From the NCBI RefSeq assembly GCF_032854445.1, contig NC_088306.1:30167764-30231763 (forward strand): DNA of 64,000 nt, written 5' to 3'. This document shows, piece by piece, positions 1 to 13,300 of this stretch. Positions within the stretch are counted from its first letter, which is position 1. Each line of letters opens with the position of its first letter. The notes under the pieces are model-generated. The model had not been told where the DNA came from. It saw only the letters and a program-made list of their open reading frames with translations, and did no database searches. The stretch is from Liolophura sinensis (taxonomy: Eukaryota; Mollusca; Polyplacophora; Chitonida; Chitonidae). A program made the position numbers and the translations under genes.

Positions 1-2934
1 CCAAAGGACGACACGACCCTCTGACCACAGGGCCACACAACCCTCTGGTCACAATACATTCTGACCACAGGACCACACGACCCTCAGAGCACACTACGAC
101 ACGACCTTTTGACCTCAGGACCAAACGACTCTCAGATTACATGACAACACCACTCTCTGACCACAGGACGACACGAACCTCTGACCACAGGACGACACGA
201 ACCTCTGACCACAGGAGGACATGACCCTCTAAACACAGGTCGACACGACCCTTTAGCCACAGGAGGACACGAACCTCTGACCACAGGACACCATGACCCT
301 CTGTCCACAGGACCACACTACCCTCTGTCCACAAGATCACACGTCCCTCTAACCACAGGAGGACACGACCCTCAGACCACAGGACGCCATAACCTTCTGT
401 TCACAGGACCACACGTCCATCTGGCCACAAGGCCACACGACCCTCTGACCAAAGGACCACCCGACTCTAAGACCACACGACGACACGACCTTCTGATCTC
501 AAGACCAAGCGACCCTCAGACTACATGACCACATGACCCTCTGAACACAGGACCACAGGACCCTATGGCCACAGGATCACACGACTCTCAGACCACAGGA
601 CGATCCGACCTTCTGACCTCAGGACCAAACGACCCTCACACTACATGACAACATGACTCTCTGACCACAGTACCACACTATCCTCTGCCCACGGGATCAC
701 ACGACCCTCTGACCATACGACAACACGACCTTCTGGCCACAGGACGACGCCACGACCCTTTGTCCACAGGACCACACGACCCTCTAACCACAGGACGCTA
801 CGACTCTCAGACCAAAGGTCGCCATGACCTTCTGTCCACAGGACCACACGTCCCTCTGGCCACAAGGCCACACGACCCTCTGACCACAGGACCACACGAC
901 TCTCAGACCACAGGTCGCCATGACCTTCTGTCCACAGGACCACACGTCCCTCTGGCCATAAGGCCACACGACCCTCTGACCACAGGACCACACGACTCTC
1001 AGACCACACGACAACACGACCTTCTGACATCAAGACCAAGCGACCCTCAGACTACATGACCACATGACCCTCTAAACACAGGACCACAGGACCCTATGGC
1101 CACAAGACCACATGACTCTCAGACCACAGGACGACCCGACCTTCTGACCTCAGGACCAAACGACCCTCACACTACATGACAACATGACTCTCTGACCACA
1201 GTACCACACTATCCTCTGACCACGGGACCACACGACCCTCTGACCATACGACAACACAACCCTCTGGCCACAGGACGCCACGACCCTCTGACCACAGAAC
1301 AAAAATATCCTCTGACCACATGACGCCACGACCCTCTGACCACAGGACGACACGACCCTCTGACCACAGGTCCACACAACTCTCTGACCACAATACCTTC
1401 TGACCACAGGACCAAACGACTGTCAGACCACAGGACGACACGACCTTCTGACTTCAGGACCAAACGACCCTCAGACTACATCACGACACGACCCTCTAGC
1501 CACGGGTCCACACGACTCTCTGACCACAGGAGGACACGCACCTCTAACCACAGGAGGACACGACCCTCTGATCACAGAACGACACAACCCTTTGATCAAG
1601 GGGCCACACGACCCTTTAACCACAGGACCACACTATCCTTTGACCACAGGACCACACGACCCTCTGACCACAGGACGCCACGACACTCTGATAACAGGAC
1701 CACACGACCCTCAGGCCACACGACCACACGACCCTCTGAACACAGGACGCCACGACCCTCTGAAAACAGGACCACACGATGCTCTGACCACACGACCACA
1801 CGACCACACGACCTTCTAACCACTGGTCACAGGACCACACAACCCTCTGAACACGGAACCAAGCTACCCTCTTACCATACAACACGACCCTCTGAACACA
1901 GAACTAAACTACCCTCTGACCATACGACAGCACGACCTCCTGACCACAGGATGCCACGACCCTCTGACCGCGGAACCAAACGACCTTATGACCACGGGAC
2001 GACACGACCCTCTGACCACAAGGCCACACGACCCTCTGATCACAATACCTTCTGACCTCAGGATCAAACGACCCTCAGACTACATGACGACACGACACTC
2101 TGGCCACAAGACCTCACGACTCTCTTACCACAGGACGACACGAACCTCTGCACACAGGCCCATACGGCACTCTGACCACACGACCACACGACCCTCTTAC
2201 CACGGTAGGACACGACCCCCTGACCACAGGACGCCATGACCCTCTGACCACAGGACCACACGACCCTCTGGCCACAGGACCACACCACCCTCTGACCACA
2301 CGACCACACAACCACACGACCTTCTAACCACTGGTCACAGAACCACACCTCCCTCTGACCACAGAACCACACGACCCTTTGGCCACAGCACGCTACGACC
2401 CTCTGAACACAGAACTAAACTACCCTCTGACCATACGACAACACGAACCTCTGACCACAGGACGCCACGACCCTCTGACCACAGAGCCAAACGACCTTAT
2501 GACCACAGGACGACACGACCCTCTGACCACAAGGCCACACGACCCTCTGATCACAATACCTTCTGACCTCAGGATCAAACGACCCTCAGACTACATGACG
2601 ACACGACACTCTGGTCACAAGACCTCACGACTCTCTTACCACATTACGACACGAATCTCTGCCCACAGGACCATACAGCCCTCTGACCACAGAAGGGCAC
2701 AACCCTTTGACCACAGGACCACACCACCCTCTTACCACAGGAGGACACGACCCCCTGACCACAGGACGCCGTGACCCTCTGTCCACAGGACCACACGACC
2801 CTCTGATTACGGATTACAGGGCGACACAACCCTCAGACCATAAAACAGGACTCTCCGACCTCACGACCAAACCACCCTTTGACCACACCACCCTCTGACT
2901 ACAGGACGATAGGACCCTCTGACCACACATACCG
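1..2934. repeat. 24-bp minisatellite array with higher-order structure
   Basis: A diverged tandem repeat of about 24 bp (core CCCTCTGACCACAGGACCAC) fills the left edge and runs off the window. Variant units such as CTCAGACTACATGAC recur together, giving a higher-order block of roughly 500-540 bp; for example 1985-2230 closely matches about 2500-2760. Open frames across it, on both strands, are by-products of a repeat period divisible by three and are not genes. It lies upstream of the visible exons of host gene 1, so it may be in one of that gene's introns. Confidence 0.95.
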
Positions 2935-2935
2935 T

Positions 2936-3271
2936 CCCGGATAGCAAAGTTGGTAGAGCGTCCGCTTCGGGACCGGTAGATCCAGGGTCAATCCTTGATC
3001 GAGTCACACCTAAGACTTTAAAAGAGGAAGTTCAGCATGAAGGGGATAGTGCAACGACTGGTTGATCCGTATCAGTATAATGGCTCGCGCGGGGCGGCTT
3101 ACTTGCCTTCGGTAAGTCGTCTCAGTGAAGCAGCACTAAATAAAAGAGCGGTGGAAATCCGTCCTGCAACAAGGAGGCATATAACACGTGCATGCACGCT
3201 AATGATTCCTTCGCCGTCATATGACTGAAAAATTGTTGAGTACGACGTTAAACCCCAAGCACTCACTCATT
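2936..3271 (+). mobile_element. tRNA-headed SINE (family A) inserted in the minisatellite
   Basis: The sequence starts with a tRNA-like head (GTTGGTAGAGCGTCCGCTTC, then a B-box-like GGGTCAATCC) and ends with a body and tail containing GTACGACGTTAAACCCCAAG followed by CACTCACTCA. The same body recurs at 24681-25025, 36770-37043, 37403-37823, 57478-57690, 58553-58745 and 63233-63425. Minisatellite units resume immediately after it, so the SINE split a pre-existing array. The head lacks a foldable intact tRNA, so it is not annotated as a tRNA gene. Confidence 0.8.
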
Positions 3272-3409
3272 CACCCTCTGATCACAGGTCACAGGACTAC
3301 AGGACCCTCTGACCACAAGACCCTCTGACCACAGGACGACAGGACCGGACGACAGGACCCCCTGACCGCAGGACCACACGACCCTTTGACCACAGCACCA
3401 TACGACCCT
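3272..3409. repeat. continuation of the 24-bp minisatellite
   Basis: Degenerate copies of the same CCCTCTGACCACAGGAC unit resume on the far side of the SINE and end near 3409. This shows one array interrupted by a retroposon rather than two independent arrays. Confidence 0.85.
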
Positions 3410-3568
3410 GGCCTTCCCTTTAACTGTCTCGAATTTTCTGACTGTGGCATATTTAGGCCTTTGTGAAAAAAATGACATAAATGCATATTGTATGAGGGCA
3501 CAGCATTGCCCTTTCAGTCTTGATTTACCTTTGCCTGAAAGTTGTCCAAATTTTTAACTCGAAACTGG

Positions 3569-3728
3569 ACCAATGATTTATTTATGTGATGATTTACGCC
3601 GTACTCAAGTGCATTTCTTACTTATATGCCGGCGACCAGCATTATGTGGTAGGAGAAAACTGGGCAGTCCCAGGGGAAATTCACGGCCATCTGCAGGTTT
3701 CTCGCAGACCTGCGGACCTCACAGCAAA
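3569..3728 (-). mobile_element. truncated SINE (family B), reverse orientation
   Basis: This region is the reverse complement of the family-B 3' half: a tail-derived ATTTATTTATGTGATG, then GATTTACGCCGTACTCAAG, CCAGCATTATG, and the CTGGGCAGTCCCAGGGGAAA segment. The tRNA head is missing, so it is a 5'-truncated copy. It lies in the intron just upstream of the first visible exon of host gene 1. Confidence 0.7.
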
Positions 3729-3940
3729 CAAAATACGGCCGGGTTTGGCCAGTGAGTACGCGTATTTCCATCCAGATAGCGCTGACTCCAAAGCGGCCAG
3801 TGATTTTTCCTTCTAAACCTTCCATTAGTCCAACCATTGAAAGATAAGCGACATATTTATGTGTAGGTCTTGAAACACTAATACCATATCCCGTCAGGCT
3901 TATGCGACTGGACACTGAAGGAGTTTTCTTTTTCCAACAG

Positions 3941-4066
3941 AGACTGTTGGCGACGACTGTACTGGGGATTCCGACTGCCTGAAGCAAAACCAGGAATGCT
4001 CCTCGGGAAGTAATAAACAATGTCAGTGTAAAAGCGACACTGAACTCAGCAGTGGAGAGTGCCAGG
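3941..4066 (+). CDS. host gene 1, EB-like cysteine-module exon
   Basis: Acceptor TTTTTCCAACAG precedes 3941 and donor GGTAAG follows 4066. The exon is 126 nt, phase 1 at both ends, and encodes a six-cysteine module with CTGDSDC and QCQCK motifs ending SSGECQ. It aligns with the 120-nt exon 44345-44464 of gene 2 (CLKDSDC, CACIK, NGECQ). Confidence 0.85.
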
Positions 4067-7000
4067 GTAAGATGGACTTGGTTTCAGAAAAAAAGCCACA
4101 CATTTGCAAAGAAGTAAGAAAAGGTGTAATGTGTATAAAGTGAAATAAACCGTGGACAAATTAAAAAGAATCGTATGTAAAATGTATGCAAGAATCGTAG
4201 GTAAAATGTATGCAAACTGAGAGCAATGATTTCAAAAAGAGGACGCAAGTTAACTTAATTGTTAATAAGGTAACTTAATTGTCATTTTACTTCAACGAAA
4301 AATGGAACCCCACAGAAAATCGTCCAACGGTGGTGCAGTAGTGAGAGGATTTAGCTGCTACACAGAACATGATGCGTTGATAATTGGATTTGATTAGTCC
4401 GATTCTTCCGTTCCATGATGCAAAACGCCTTAAGAGTTATGAATTATACACAGCTCCAATGGCCACAGAATATATTTCAGTTTTTCGATTGATAAAAATA
4501 TGATTTTGTGATAGCACGGAATAGTTAACATACACAAATCATTTTGGTTAACGTAATTAGATTTTGTTATGACAAAACCTACCCCTCAAAAAAGACTCAA
4601 ACCTGCAATTTGGCGAATACACCAAATTTTCTGTATTTAACAAGAATAGAAATGATCCCTTTCCAAATACCAGATTCTTATCTCTTCTTTTATAAGGATT
4701 AAAGGCATTCAGGCTTGTTATCGCTGAGATTATTTTTCCTCTTCTTTGACAACTGTCTTTTTTTGCGTGAAAATTGCGTGTCACAGTTGTTAACATTCTA
4801 CCCATGTTCATTACCAAATCGTTTGGGCAACCTTCTAGAGTACAAAACATTACCCACCTGTGACCCACTTTTCCGCCATATTGGAGCAGTAAGGAAATCT
4901 GTACAAAAGGTCCTGTCCAGAACCGCTGATCCGATTGCACTGAAAATTGATGTGCATGTACAAGACTACTGTAAGTATCAGGATTGAAAATATTACGGAA
5001 ATTGGTCGAGAAATGCGGAAGCTCGCCATTTGGGCGTTTTAGTCACATGATGATGAATTTTGGAAAAACAAGACAGCAATAAGATATAGATTGGCCTGCT
5101 GAATACAACCGTGGTTTTAGTTTTTTCCTACGATGTACATTTTTTTTTCAAAATTGCAATTATAGCTCATTTCAATGTCATTGGTCAAATGTCATCTGAC
5201 CGGTCACCGTAATAGCTATGAAGCTGAAAATTGGTCAGTAGATAGATCAACCACAGATCTTCATTTTGACTGCACAGCTACGACTGACAGTTTTGCGTTT
5301 AAAAACTTATTATTTTCAATCATAGCCAGCTTGTAGAATAGCAGTATCTCCAAAACTGGTGAAGGTAGACAAAACACACTCGGCCTTTTTAATAGCCAAC
5401 TTAAGAAGCAGCTTTGGACGTTTTGTGCTGTTTGGCCAGTCACGTGATTTAGTAACCATTTTGATTTTTTTTGATAAGCTTAAAGCATTTTTTTCGGTAC
5501 ATCGGCTGATGATCTTTTGATGAAATATTCTCGTGCAAGTTTTAGATGGACCACCATACCTATATTGTACAAAAACATTTTTGTTTGATCTGCAGGTTGT
5601 GTTGTAACTGACCAATAAAATAAGCACAAATGGAGTTTAAGTATAAAACCTGCTATAAATGATTAAATAAACAGACTTTACTCCTTGACGTCCAGATTAC
5701 AAATCTGTAAGAACTATTTTTGTCCTTGGCATGCTTTTCAGGTTATGACCAAAAAAAACCATCAAAATAGGAAGTATGACGTAAAACCCCTGAGTGTACA
5801 TACATACAAACATCATGAAACCTGTTCACTGTAGAGTACTGGCTGCATGGCGTGTATTCTAAATCTGCCTGGCGACAGGAGCAGTAAATGAAAGGAACAC
5901 GCAATTGGGGAGCAATGTTTTTTAACATCGCCGATAAGCATCGCCCCAAGCAGTCACCTGTTCAAATCCAGTTAATTCCTGCCAATCTTTGTTGCCTTAT
6001 TTTCTTCAAATATCTTGGAATTATTAGGCATCAGACTAGGAGTCCTATCAGCCTTGGGTTCAAGTCCAATCTACTCCTTATTCTAATCTTTTGATTTAAA
6101 TATGGACACTGTGGTTTATTTGTGTAAGACTCCGGCTATTGCTGAAATAGTTTTGTTTTCGTTGAAAATATGACATGTGGTTTCCACGTGGTACATGCAA
6201 TTTACTCACGTAAATTTACTCGGAGAGTATATGGCCTAATATGGATTACGTCTATTTTTGTCTCGTATTAGACAAACCTGAGGTCTTTTCAGAGGCGCAT
6301 AGAAAAAATAGATTTGAACGGTTTGGAAAGTTTTAGAAAGTGGACACTAAAAGATGAGTGTACAGATTGCTTGGAAGCCGTATAAATGCATGCAATTCTA
6401 GTTTTAGCAAATTTTGTCACTTGATTTGGCGGCCATCTTGGATTTTCATGAAAATCTATAAAAAAATCTTCTTCTCCAGAACGGCTGATGCGACTGAGCT
6501 GAAATTTAAACTCAAGTTGCATAAAGCATAGACATGCTAAGTTTGAGAACGAGAACTTTCTAGTTTGAAAATTGTACAAGCTCGCGAGTAGTATAGAATG
6601 TAGGTTTGGGGTCTCCGTGAGGAGCCATTTTTTGAGGTTTTAGAGGAGCCGTTTTTTGAGGTGATGTGGTGGTGACGTCACACCTGCCAGCCCGAAGGGC
6701 TGGTAGGTGTGACGTCACCCCTCAGTTGTGGGTTTTTTTCCACGCCGCGGGGCGTATGTGTATAGACGAGTGTGATATAGTGTACAGTATAACAGTATAG
6801 GGAAAAAAAGAGCGAAAAAAAAGAGGCAAAACGTCGGCTTGTAAAGTCGAGTGGGACAGCTCGAAAAGAGCTCCCGGGCGCCAAAACGGACCAATGGGTG
6901 AGCCGGATTTGCCTCCAAACTGCCCAATGGGGGGCCCGCAAAACGGACCAATCAGCGTGCGAGAAGAGGTTACGTAAGAAAAAACGAACCAATCAGCGCG

Positions 7001-7316
7001 TGGTGAATTTCCGCGTGGATAGGTAGTATAACCGTATAACAGTATAGGGAAAAAAGAGAGAAAAAAAGAGGCAAAACGTCGGCTTGTAAAGTCGAGTGGG
7101 ACAGCTCGAAAAGAGCTCCCTGGCGCCGAAACAGACCAATGGGTGAGCCGGATTTGCCCCAAAACGGCCCAATGGGAGGCCCGCAAAACGGACCATTTAT
7201 TCGTTCATTCGTTTGTTCACTGTTCGAGTTCGAAAAAATAAATAAAAAAAGTTTTCAGGTTGACGACCCTTGTCTTTGGTGTTGGTTATTGTCTTTACCT
7301 GTTGGTGAAGGGATAG

Positions 7317-7362
<46 letters not shown>

Positions 7363-10300
7363 GTTTGATTGATGTGGCTAGGGTTCGGTCGGTGATGGCA
7401 TTAGAATGACGACGGTGTCTTCTTTATGTCTTTTCTAGCCTGGCGAAGCTCCGTACAACGCCGCAATGGAAAGACTGGGTAGCTGTCGTCACCGACCTGC
7501 AAAGCTACACAAGTGTACTTCATAGTATGTTTGCGGATGGTAGGGTGAACGGGGGACGACTGCAGGTGCTGCAAGCGTACACTGAAGACGTCTGTCAGCA
7601 TGTCGAGGATTTCCCGACCTATTCAAGCGTATTACGTAGAGATTGCTCGTCCCACGTTAACAGAGGTCTATCAACGCTCCGTGTTACAGACCTGTACATT
7701 GCTGTAAAGAATAATACTAATACTGTTACCTTACTATGGAATCCATCCCCGGTGTTTTTGTGTTTTCTTTTTATATGGACTGGGTCAGTGTGTCAGTGTG
7801 TCAGGCTAGGGCCACTCTATACTATATATAGGCGGTCTGAGGTGGGTTCACTCATTACACACAACAGACACCAAGCAGCAAGGACGACGTGGCGGACTAT
7901 GCCTCGCACGAAAAAAAAATCAATCACGCCGGGCCGTGGTTCAAACCCGATCGATACCGCTCTCCATGCTTTGTATTACAACCCGGACAGTCCAGCGGCT
8001 TACAGCGGGGTTCAACCCCTGCTCAAGGCAGCTCGACAACAGGGACTCAAAGTGAGTCGAACCCACGTGTCGGCTTGGCTGGCTCAGCAGGACACGTACA
8101 CACTCCACCGACCTGCACGCCGCCATTACCGCGTAACCGAGTGGTGGTTGGGGGTATGGACAGTCAGTGGCAGGTGGACCTGGTCGACATGACAGCGTTC
8201 ACCAAAGAGAATGACAACAACCGTTACCTACTGACCTGCATCGATGTGCTCTCCAAGTATGCCTGGGTGATCCCACTCCGGCCAAAACCGGGGCTCGGTT
8301 TGATCGAGGCATTTCAACAGATTTTCAAGACGGGTCGCCGACCGTTGTACCTGCAAACGGACGAGGGGAAAGAGTTTCTGAACAGACCGTTTCAAGCCTT
8401 TTTAAAGGACAAAGGGGTGTTTTTTCTTTCACACGTTTAACGAAACCAAAGCCTCCGTGGTAGAACGGTTCAACCGCACTTTGAAAGGTCGCATGTACAA
8501 ATATTTCACCGCTCACAACACTCGGCGCTACCTGGACGCCTTACCGGCCCTGGTTCGCGGTTACAATCAAGCCTACCACCGAAGCATACGACGAGCCCCT
8601 ATCGACGTCACTCCCCAGAACCAGAAGGAAGTCCGGCAAGTCTTGTACGGTCCATCCACACACAAACGCTCGGTCCACCGGTATCGGGCGGTGATCTCGT
8701 GCGTATCAGTAAAGTGAAAGGGAAATTTGAAAAATCATACCTGCCGAATTGGAGCACGGAAATGTTCCGTATCGTCCGCTCCATCCTCGACAGCCTGCTG
8801 TGTACACACTGGAGGATTTGAACGGGGATCAATTGCTAGGGACGTTTTACGAAACCGAACTCCAACCGGTGACAGCCGCGGTGGATAAGTTTTATCAGGT
8901 GGAGAAGATCTTAAAAAGGGAGCGGCGGCGAGGGAAACTGTACTATTGGGTGAAGTGGGTCGGTTATCCACCCAGCTTTAATTCTTGGGTCCCGGCCACG
9001 GACGTGAAACGTATTTAAAACCCGAGGCTAACGGGGTCGCTACCACTTCCGACTGACCTGCCTTAAGGGATGGATCGGTGTATACAAGGCTTGCGCGAGA
9101 ATAAAGGGACCGTAGCAGCCGTACTGGGCGTTCTCTTGTACATCGGTGCTTTAGTGGGTGGATTGGCTGCAGAACTCAGCCTACAACTGCTCCAAGACCA
9201 GTCAACCCTACAATATCTAACGAGGACAATTAAAACAAGACGCGTTCCGCTGGATTGGGACACCTGTATCGCCACCCCAATCACCGTCAATCGCCCGTCG
9301 GTTTGACAATACCGAGAACGCCGTCACTGCCACTAGCGCCATTACCCCGAGCTGGGATCGAACTCCCACGTCACAACCCTCCACACCCACCAACAACCAC
9401 ACTACACCGACGGCACCCACTCTCCTCAAACTTCTCAAACTCCTCAAACTCTTCAAACTCCTCACCCCCTTCACCCACCCTACTCACCCCACCACACCAA
9501 TACCTAGCATCGTTTCCACACCTGTCTATCTACCCCCTAACACAACACAGGTAACACAGGTAACACAGGTAACACAGCCAACACAGGCAACACAGGCAAA
9601 CGCAGGCAACGCAGGCACCATCACCTGCCGTCACTCCCCCCACTATCCACCACCCCCACCCGTACGACGATCCAAACCGCCGACGGAGCTAGTTCTACCC
9701 ATGGACACGCGATGGGAGCATCCCTTTACCTGCATTGTCAGCGGCCCGACGGGATCTGGGAAGTCTGTGTTTGTGAAACGGTTAGTGGAACACGCTCCAG
9801 CTCTCATTCATCCACCCCCACAACGCATCGTCTGGTGTTACGGGGAGTGGCAGCCATTGTACACCACGTTACCTCACGTTCAGTTTGAAGAAGGTGTGCC
9901 CAGCCCGTCCAGTTTCGACCCGGGGGAGCGGACGTTAGTCGTCGTGGATGATTTGATGGCTGAAGCCGACGATCGCGTGACAAAACTCTTCACCAAAGGC
10001 AGTCACCACCGCAATATCAGCGTGGTGTACATCGTGCAGAATTTGTTTAACAAAACCAAAGACCATCGGACCATCAGTCTGAACGCACACTACTTGGTGC
10101 TGTTCAAAAACCCATCGAGATGTATCCCAAATTACCACGATCGCTAAACAAATGGCTCCAGGGCGGACACAGTACGTGCGCGAGGCCTTTGAAGATGCCA
10201 CGGCTGAACCTCACGGGTATTTGCTGGTGGATTTCAAGCAAACCACACCCGATCACCTGCGACTTCGCACCCACATTTTCCCCGGGGAGATTCAACACGC

Positions 10301-13300
10301 CTATCTCCCCAAGTCATAACACCAACTTTGAACCTACAATCTACCACATCAGTTTGTTTTGGCTGGCTGGCTGGTGGGTAGGCTGGTGGGTGGGCTGGCT
10401 GACGTGTCAGCTGACGGACTGGTAAAAACAGTGTATTATTGCGGCGAGCGGTGACTAGGTCAGTGTGTCAGTGTGTCATCATAAAACTTTGAACACACAG
10501 TCTATCACCTCAGTTGCTCTCACGACGACGACCCGTGATGAGGTCACACCGTCTCCAACGTTACGGTCCCTTATTAACCCTACTCGCGCGAGCCACCCCC
10601 TCTATTCGTCAGGCTGTGCTGCGGGGTAACGATCCAGGATTACTCCGGTGCTTGTGTGAATGTGCTAAGAATGTGTTAAATGGAAACGTCCCACTCTCGC
10701 CGGCTTAGAAGGTGAAGTTACAGCGACACAAGACGGGTCTTCGCACTTTGGTGAAGAAAAGTGTTCCCCTGCATAAGAAAGGACGGATTGTTCAACGTGG
10801 TGGATTCCTGCCACTGCTTCTCGCTCCCCTCCTCGCCAAAGCCATTGTACCAGCCGTTCTCGGGGGTGTTGTCGGCGGTGTCGTTAAGGGTGTCACTAGT
10901 AAGGCTATAGCTGGTGGTAGGTAATGCAGCACGCCAAGAAAATGGCCTTGGTCGAGCCACGGCTCTTAGAGACGCTCACACGACCTTCACCTTCAGCCCA
11001 TCCACCTCCAGCCCACCCCAACTCCCCATACCCCGTCCCCAGTACGGTGAAAGCCCTCAACACGCTCGATCAAGAGATGGCCTCGATCCTCCACGACAGG
11101 ACTCTCTCGGACGAGGAGAAAATATAGCGATATCACCACACCCTTCAACGGTACCGAACGTTTCAAGATCAATACCAAATCGGGCGGCGACCGAGTTCGA
11201 TCCCACCTCAGGCCAAATCCACAGCCAGTCGTTTTTTGAGCGAGGCGGATAAGGCGATGTTAGACACCCCGACCCAAACCTTCCAGCCTACCACCCCTAC
11301 CATCCCTATCACCCCTACCACCCCTAGCCCCTCACACGAGCGCTCAATACCCCGGGATCACTACCGGGCTTGGGTGCGGGAAAAAATGAGCACACCCGCC
11401 GAGCTGGGGAATCCCCCGACCGAGCTGGGGAATCCCCCGATCGCCAGAACCCCGACCAGCCAACATAAAAAAAAACCAGGCCCTCCACTACCACCTCTAG
11501 TTCCACACACACACCACACACCACACACACCACACACACCACACCAAAGCGACCCAAGAAGACGCGACGAGGCCAGCGACCTGAACTCCGGCCCGCTTCA
11601 TCTATCATACGCCCGCTCAGGTGGAGTCCCTATTAATTAAATACAGGCACCAGAGGACAAAACGATCAGTCCACCTGAGGGAGATCATCTCACCCACACC
11701 ATGTTTTACGTGACGCTACCCAGTAACAGCTCGCTGGACTACTTCCCCAACAATACCTTGACGCGTTTCACCACCCAATTACCCCGCCCCATCCATTTGA
11801 CAGGTGACTGGGAATGTGGGCTGGTCGAAATACAGTATCCCCGGACCTGGTTTAACGTGCGGTCAGGTGAAGTGTGGTATACCATAGACTCCCCAAAAGA
11901 CTCGCACCACGGTACGCATAAGCTCATATTACCAGCCGGCTACTACCCGACACCCAAAGACCTGGCCTGGGGGTTGACCAAATTGTTAAGCGAGACAGAG
12001 ATCCGCGATCTCCAGGAGCACGCCGGGGACTTAACGTTTGAGTTCGACGATATGCAGCGGAAATACAGCGTGCGGTTTGAGAAACCACTGGGGCTTGGTT
12101 TCAGCCCACGGCTAATGCAACTCATGAATTTACCGTGCGGATGGCTCATGGGACCGGCGGACCTCATGTATGTCGGTGCCGAGGATTTAACGATCAGCAC
12201 ACCCACGCTGTACGTGTACACAGACATTATCGAACCGCGTGTGGTGGGGGACACGTTGGCCCCGCTGTTGCGGACGGTTACCACGGAAGGGCAGTATGGG
12301 GAGCACGTCTCCAAGACTTTCCAACACGTGGAATACATCCCCGTGCAGTCCAAACATTTCTCGACGGTGGACATTGATATTAGGGACGACACGGGTCGAT
12401 CCGTCGCATTTGAACGCGGTAAAGTGGTGGTGACACTTCACTTTCGACAGCGGCGTGCTTTACCCTTGCAATAATGGCATCACAGCAGGCTTACATCGAC
12501 TATTACACCAAACAAGCCGGCGGAGGTGGGTTACCTGTGTTTCGGGGTGTGGCTGTCCAGCGCGGTCACGGTTTGCTGGGTGGTCTCAGCAAACTCCTCC
12601 CACAGCCCTTGTTAACCTCGCCGGCTGTGAAAGCACTGGGCAAAACGGCGTTACGAACCGGACTGCAAGTCGTGGGGGACGTGCTGAGTGGGGGCGTGTC
12701 ACCACAACAGGCTTTGAAACGACGCGGTTTGGCGACTGGAAAACAGCTGCTGGTCAAAGCTAGTCGCTACGCCCGACAGCGGTTACTGGGTGAGCCTATA
12801 AAACGGAAGACACCGCGCGTCACGCCCACTCGTCACCGACACGTGGGACTTAAAAGACGTGCCGTCAAGCCCAGAAGAAGACACATCAAAACTCGAGCCA
12901 CATCGAATGCCCTGAATCCACCGGATATTTTCAGCTAAACACACACGCGCACGCGCACATACACAAGCCATGGCTCTTCCCCACCCCGAATGCTGCCCGT
13001 CCGTCAGCAGTGAGTTTGATTTGTGGACCTTACCCCCGACCGACACCAGCGTTCGAGAAGGCCGCTGGGATGCTTACAGCCCCATCGCCAGCCTGAGTGA
13101 TGTGGGACCTGTAGAATTTGTCATCACCAACGCTGACGCAGACACTTACTTGGACTTGGCCAACACCATGCTGTACGTGAAGGCAAAAATCCTCAACGGG
13201 GACGGGACGGCTGTGGCGGCTGACAAGAAGGTGGCTCCGACTAACCTGTGGATACAATCCATGTGGCGACAGGTAGACGTCTCCCTGAACGATAAACTCA

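Noticed and set aside
137-2898. Multiple 60-130 residue open frames on both strands across the first 2.9 kb
   Set aside because: They are translations of a 24-bp tandem repeat with repetitive peptides (for example VLWSEGRV) and no splice or start support.
2940-3010. tRNA gene at the start of the first SINE
   Set aside because: Only A- and B-box-like segments remain; arms do not fold and a SINE body follows.
1-3409. Possible CRISPR-like array
   Set aside because: Units are contiguous and diverged without unique spacers, in an animal genome; it is a minisatellite.
6678-7196. 100-154 residue minus-strand frames at the left Polinton end (and their mirror at 21965-22243)
   Set aside because: These are TIR-encoded in both ends, low-complexity Phe/Leu/Ser-rich, and coincide with CCAAT boxes and hairpins; no protein features.
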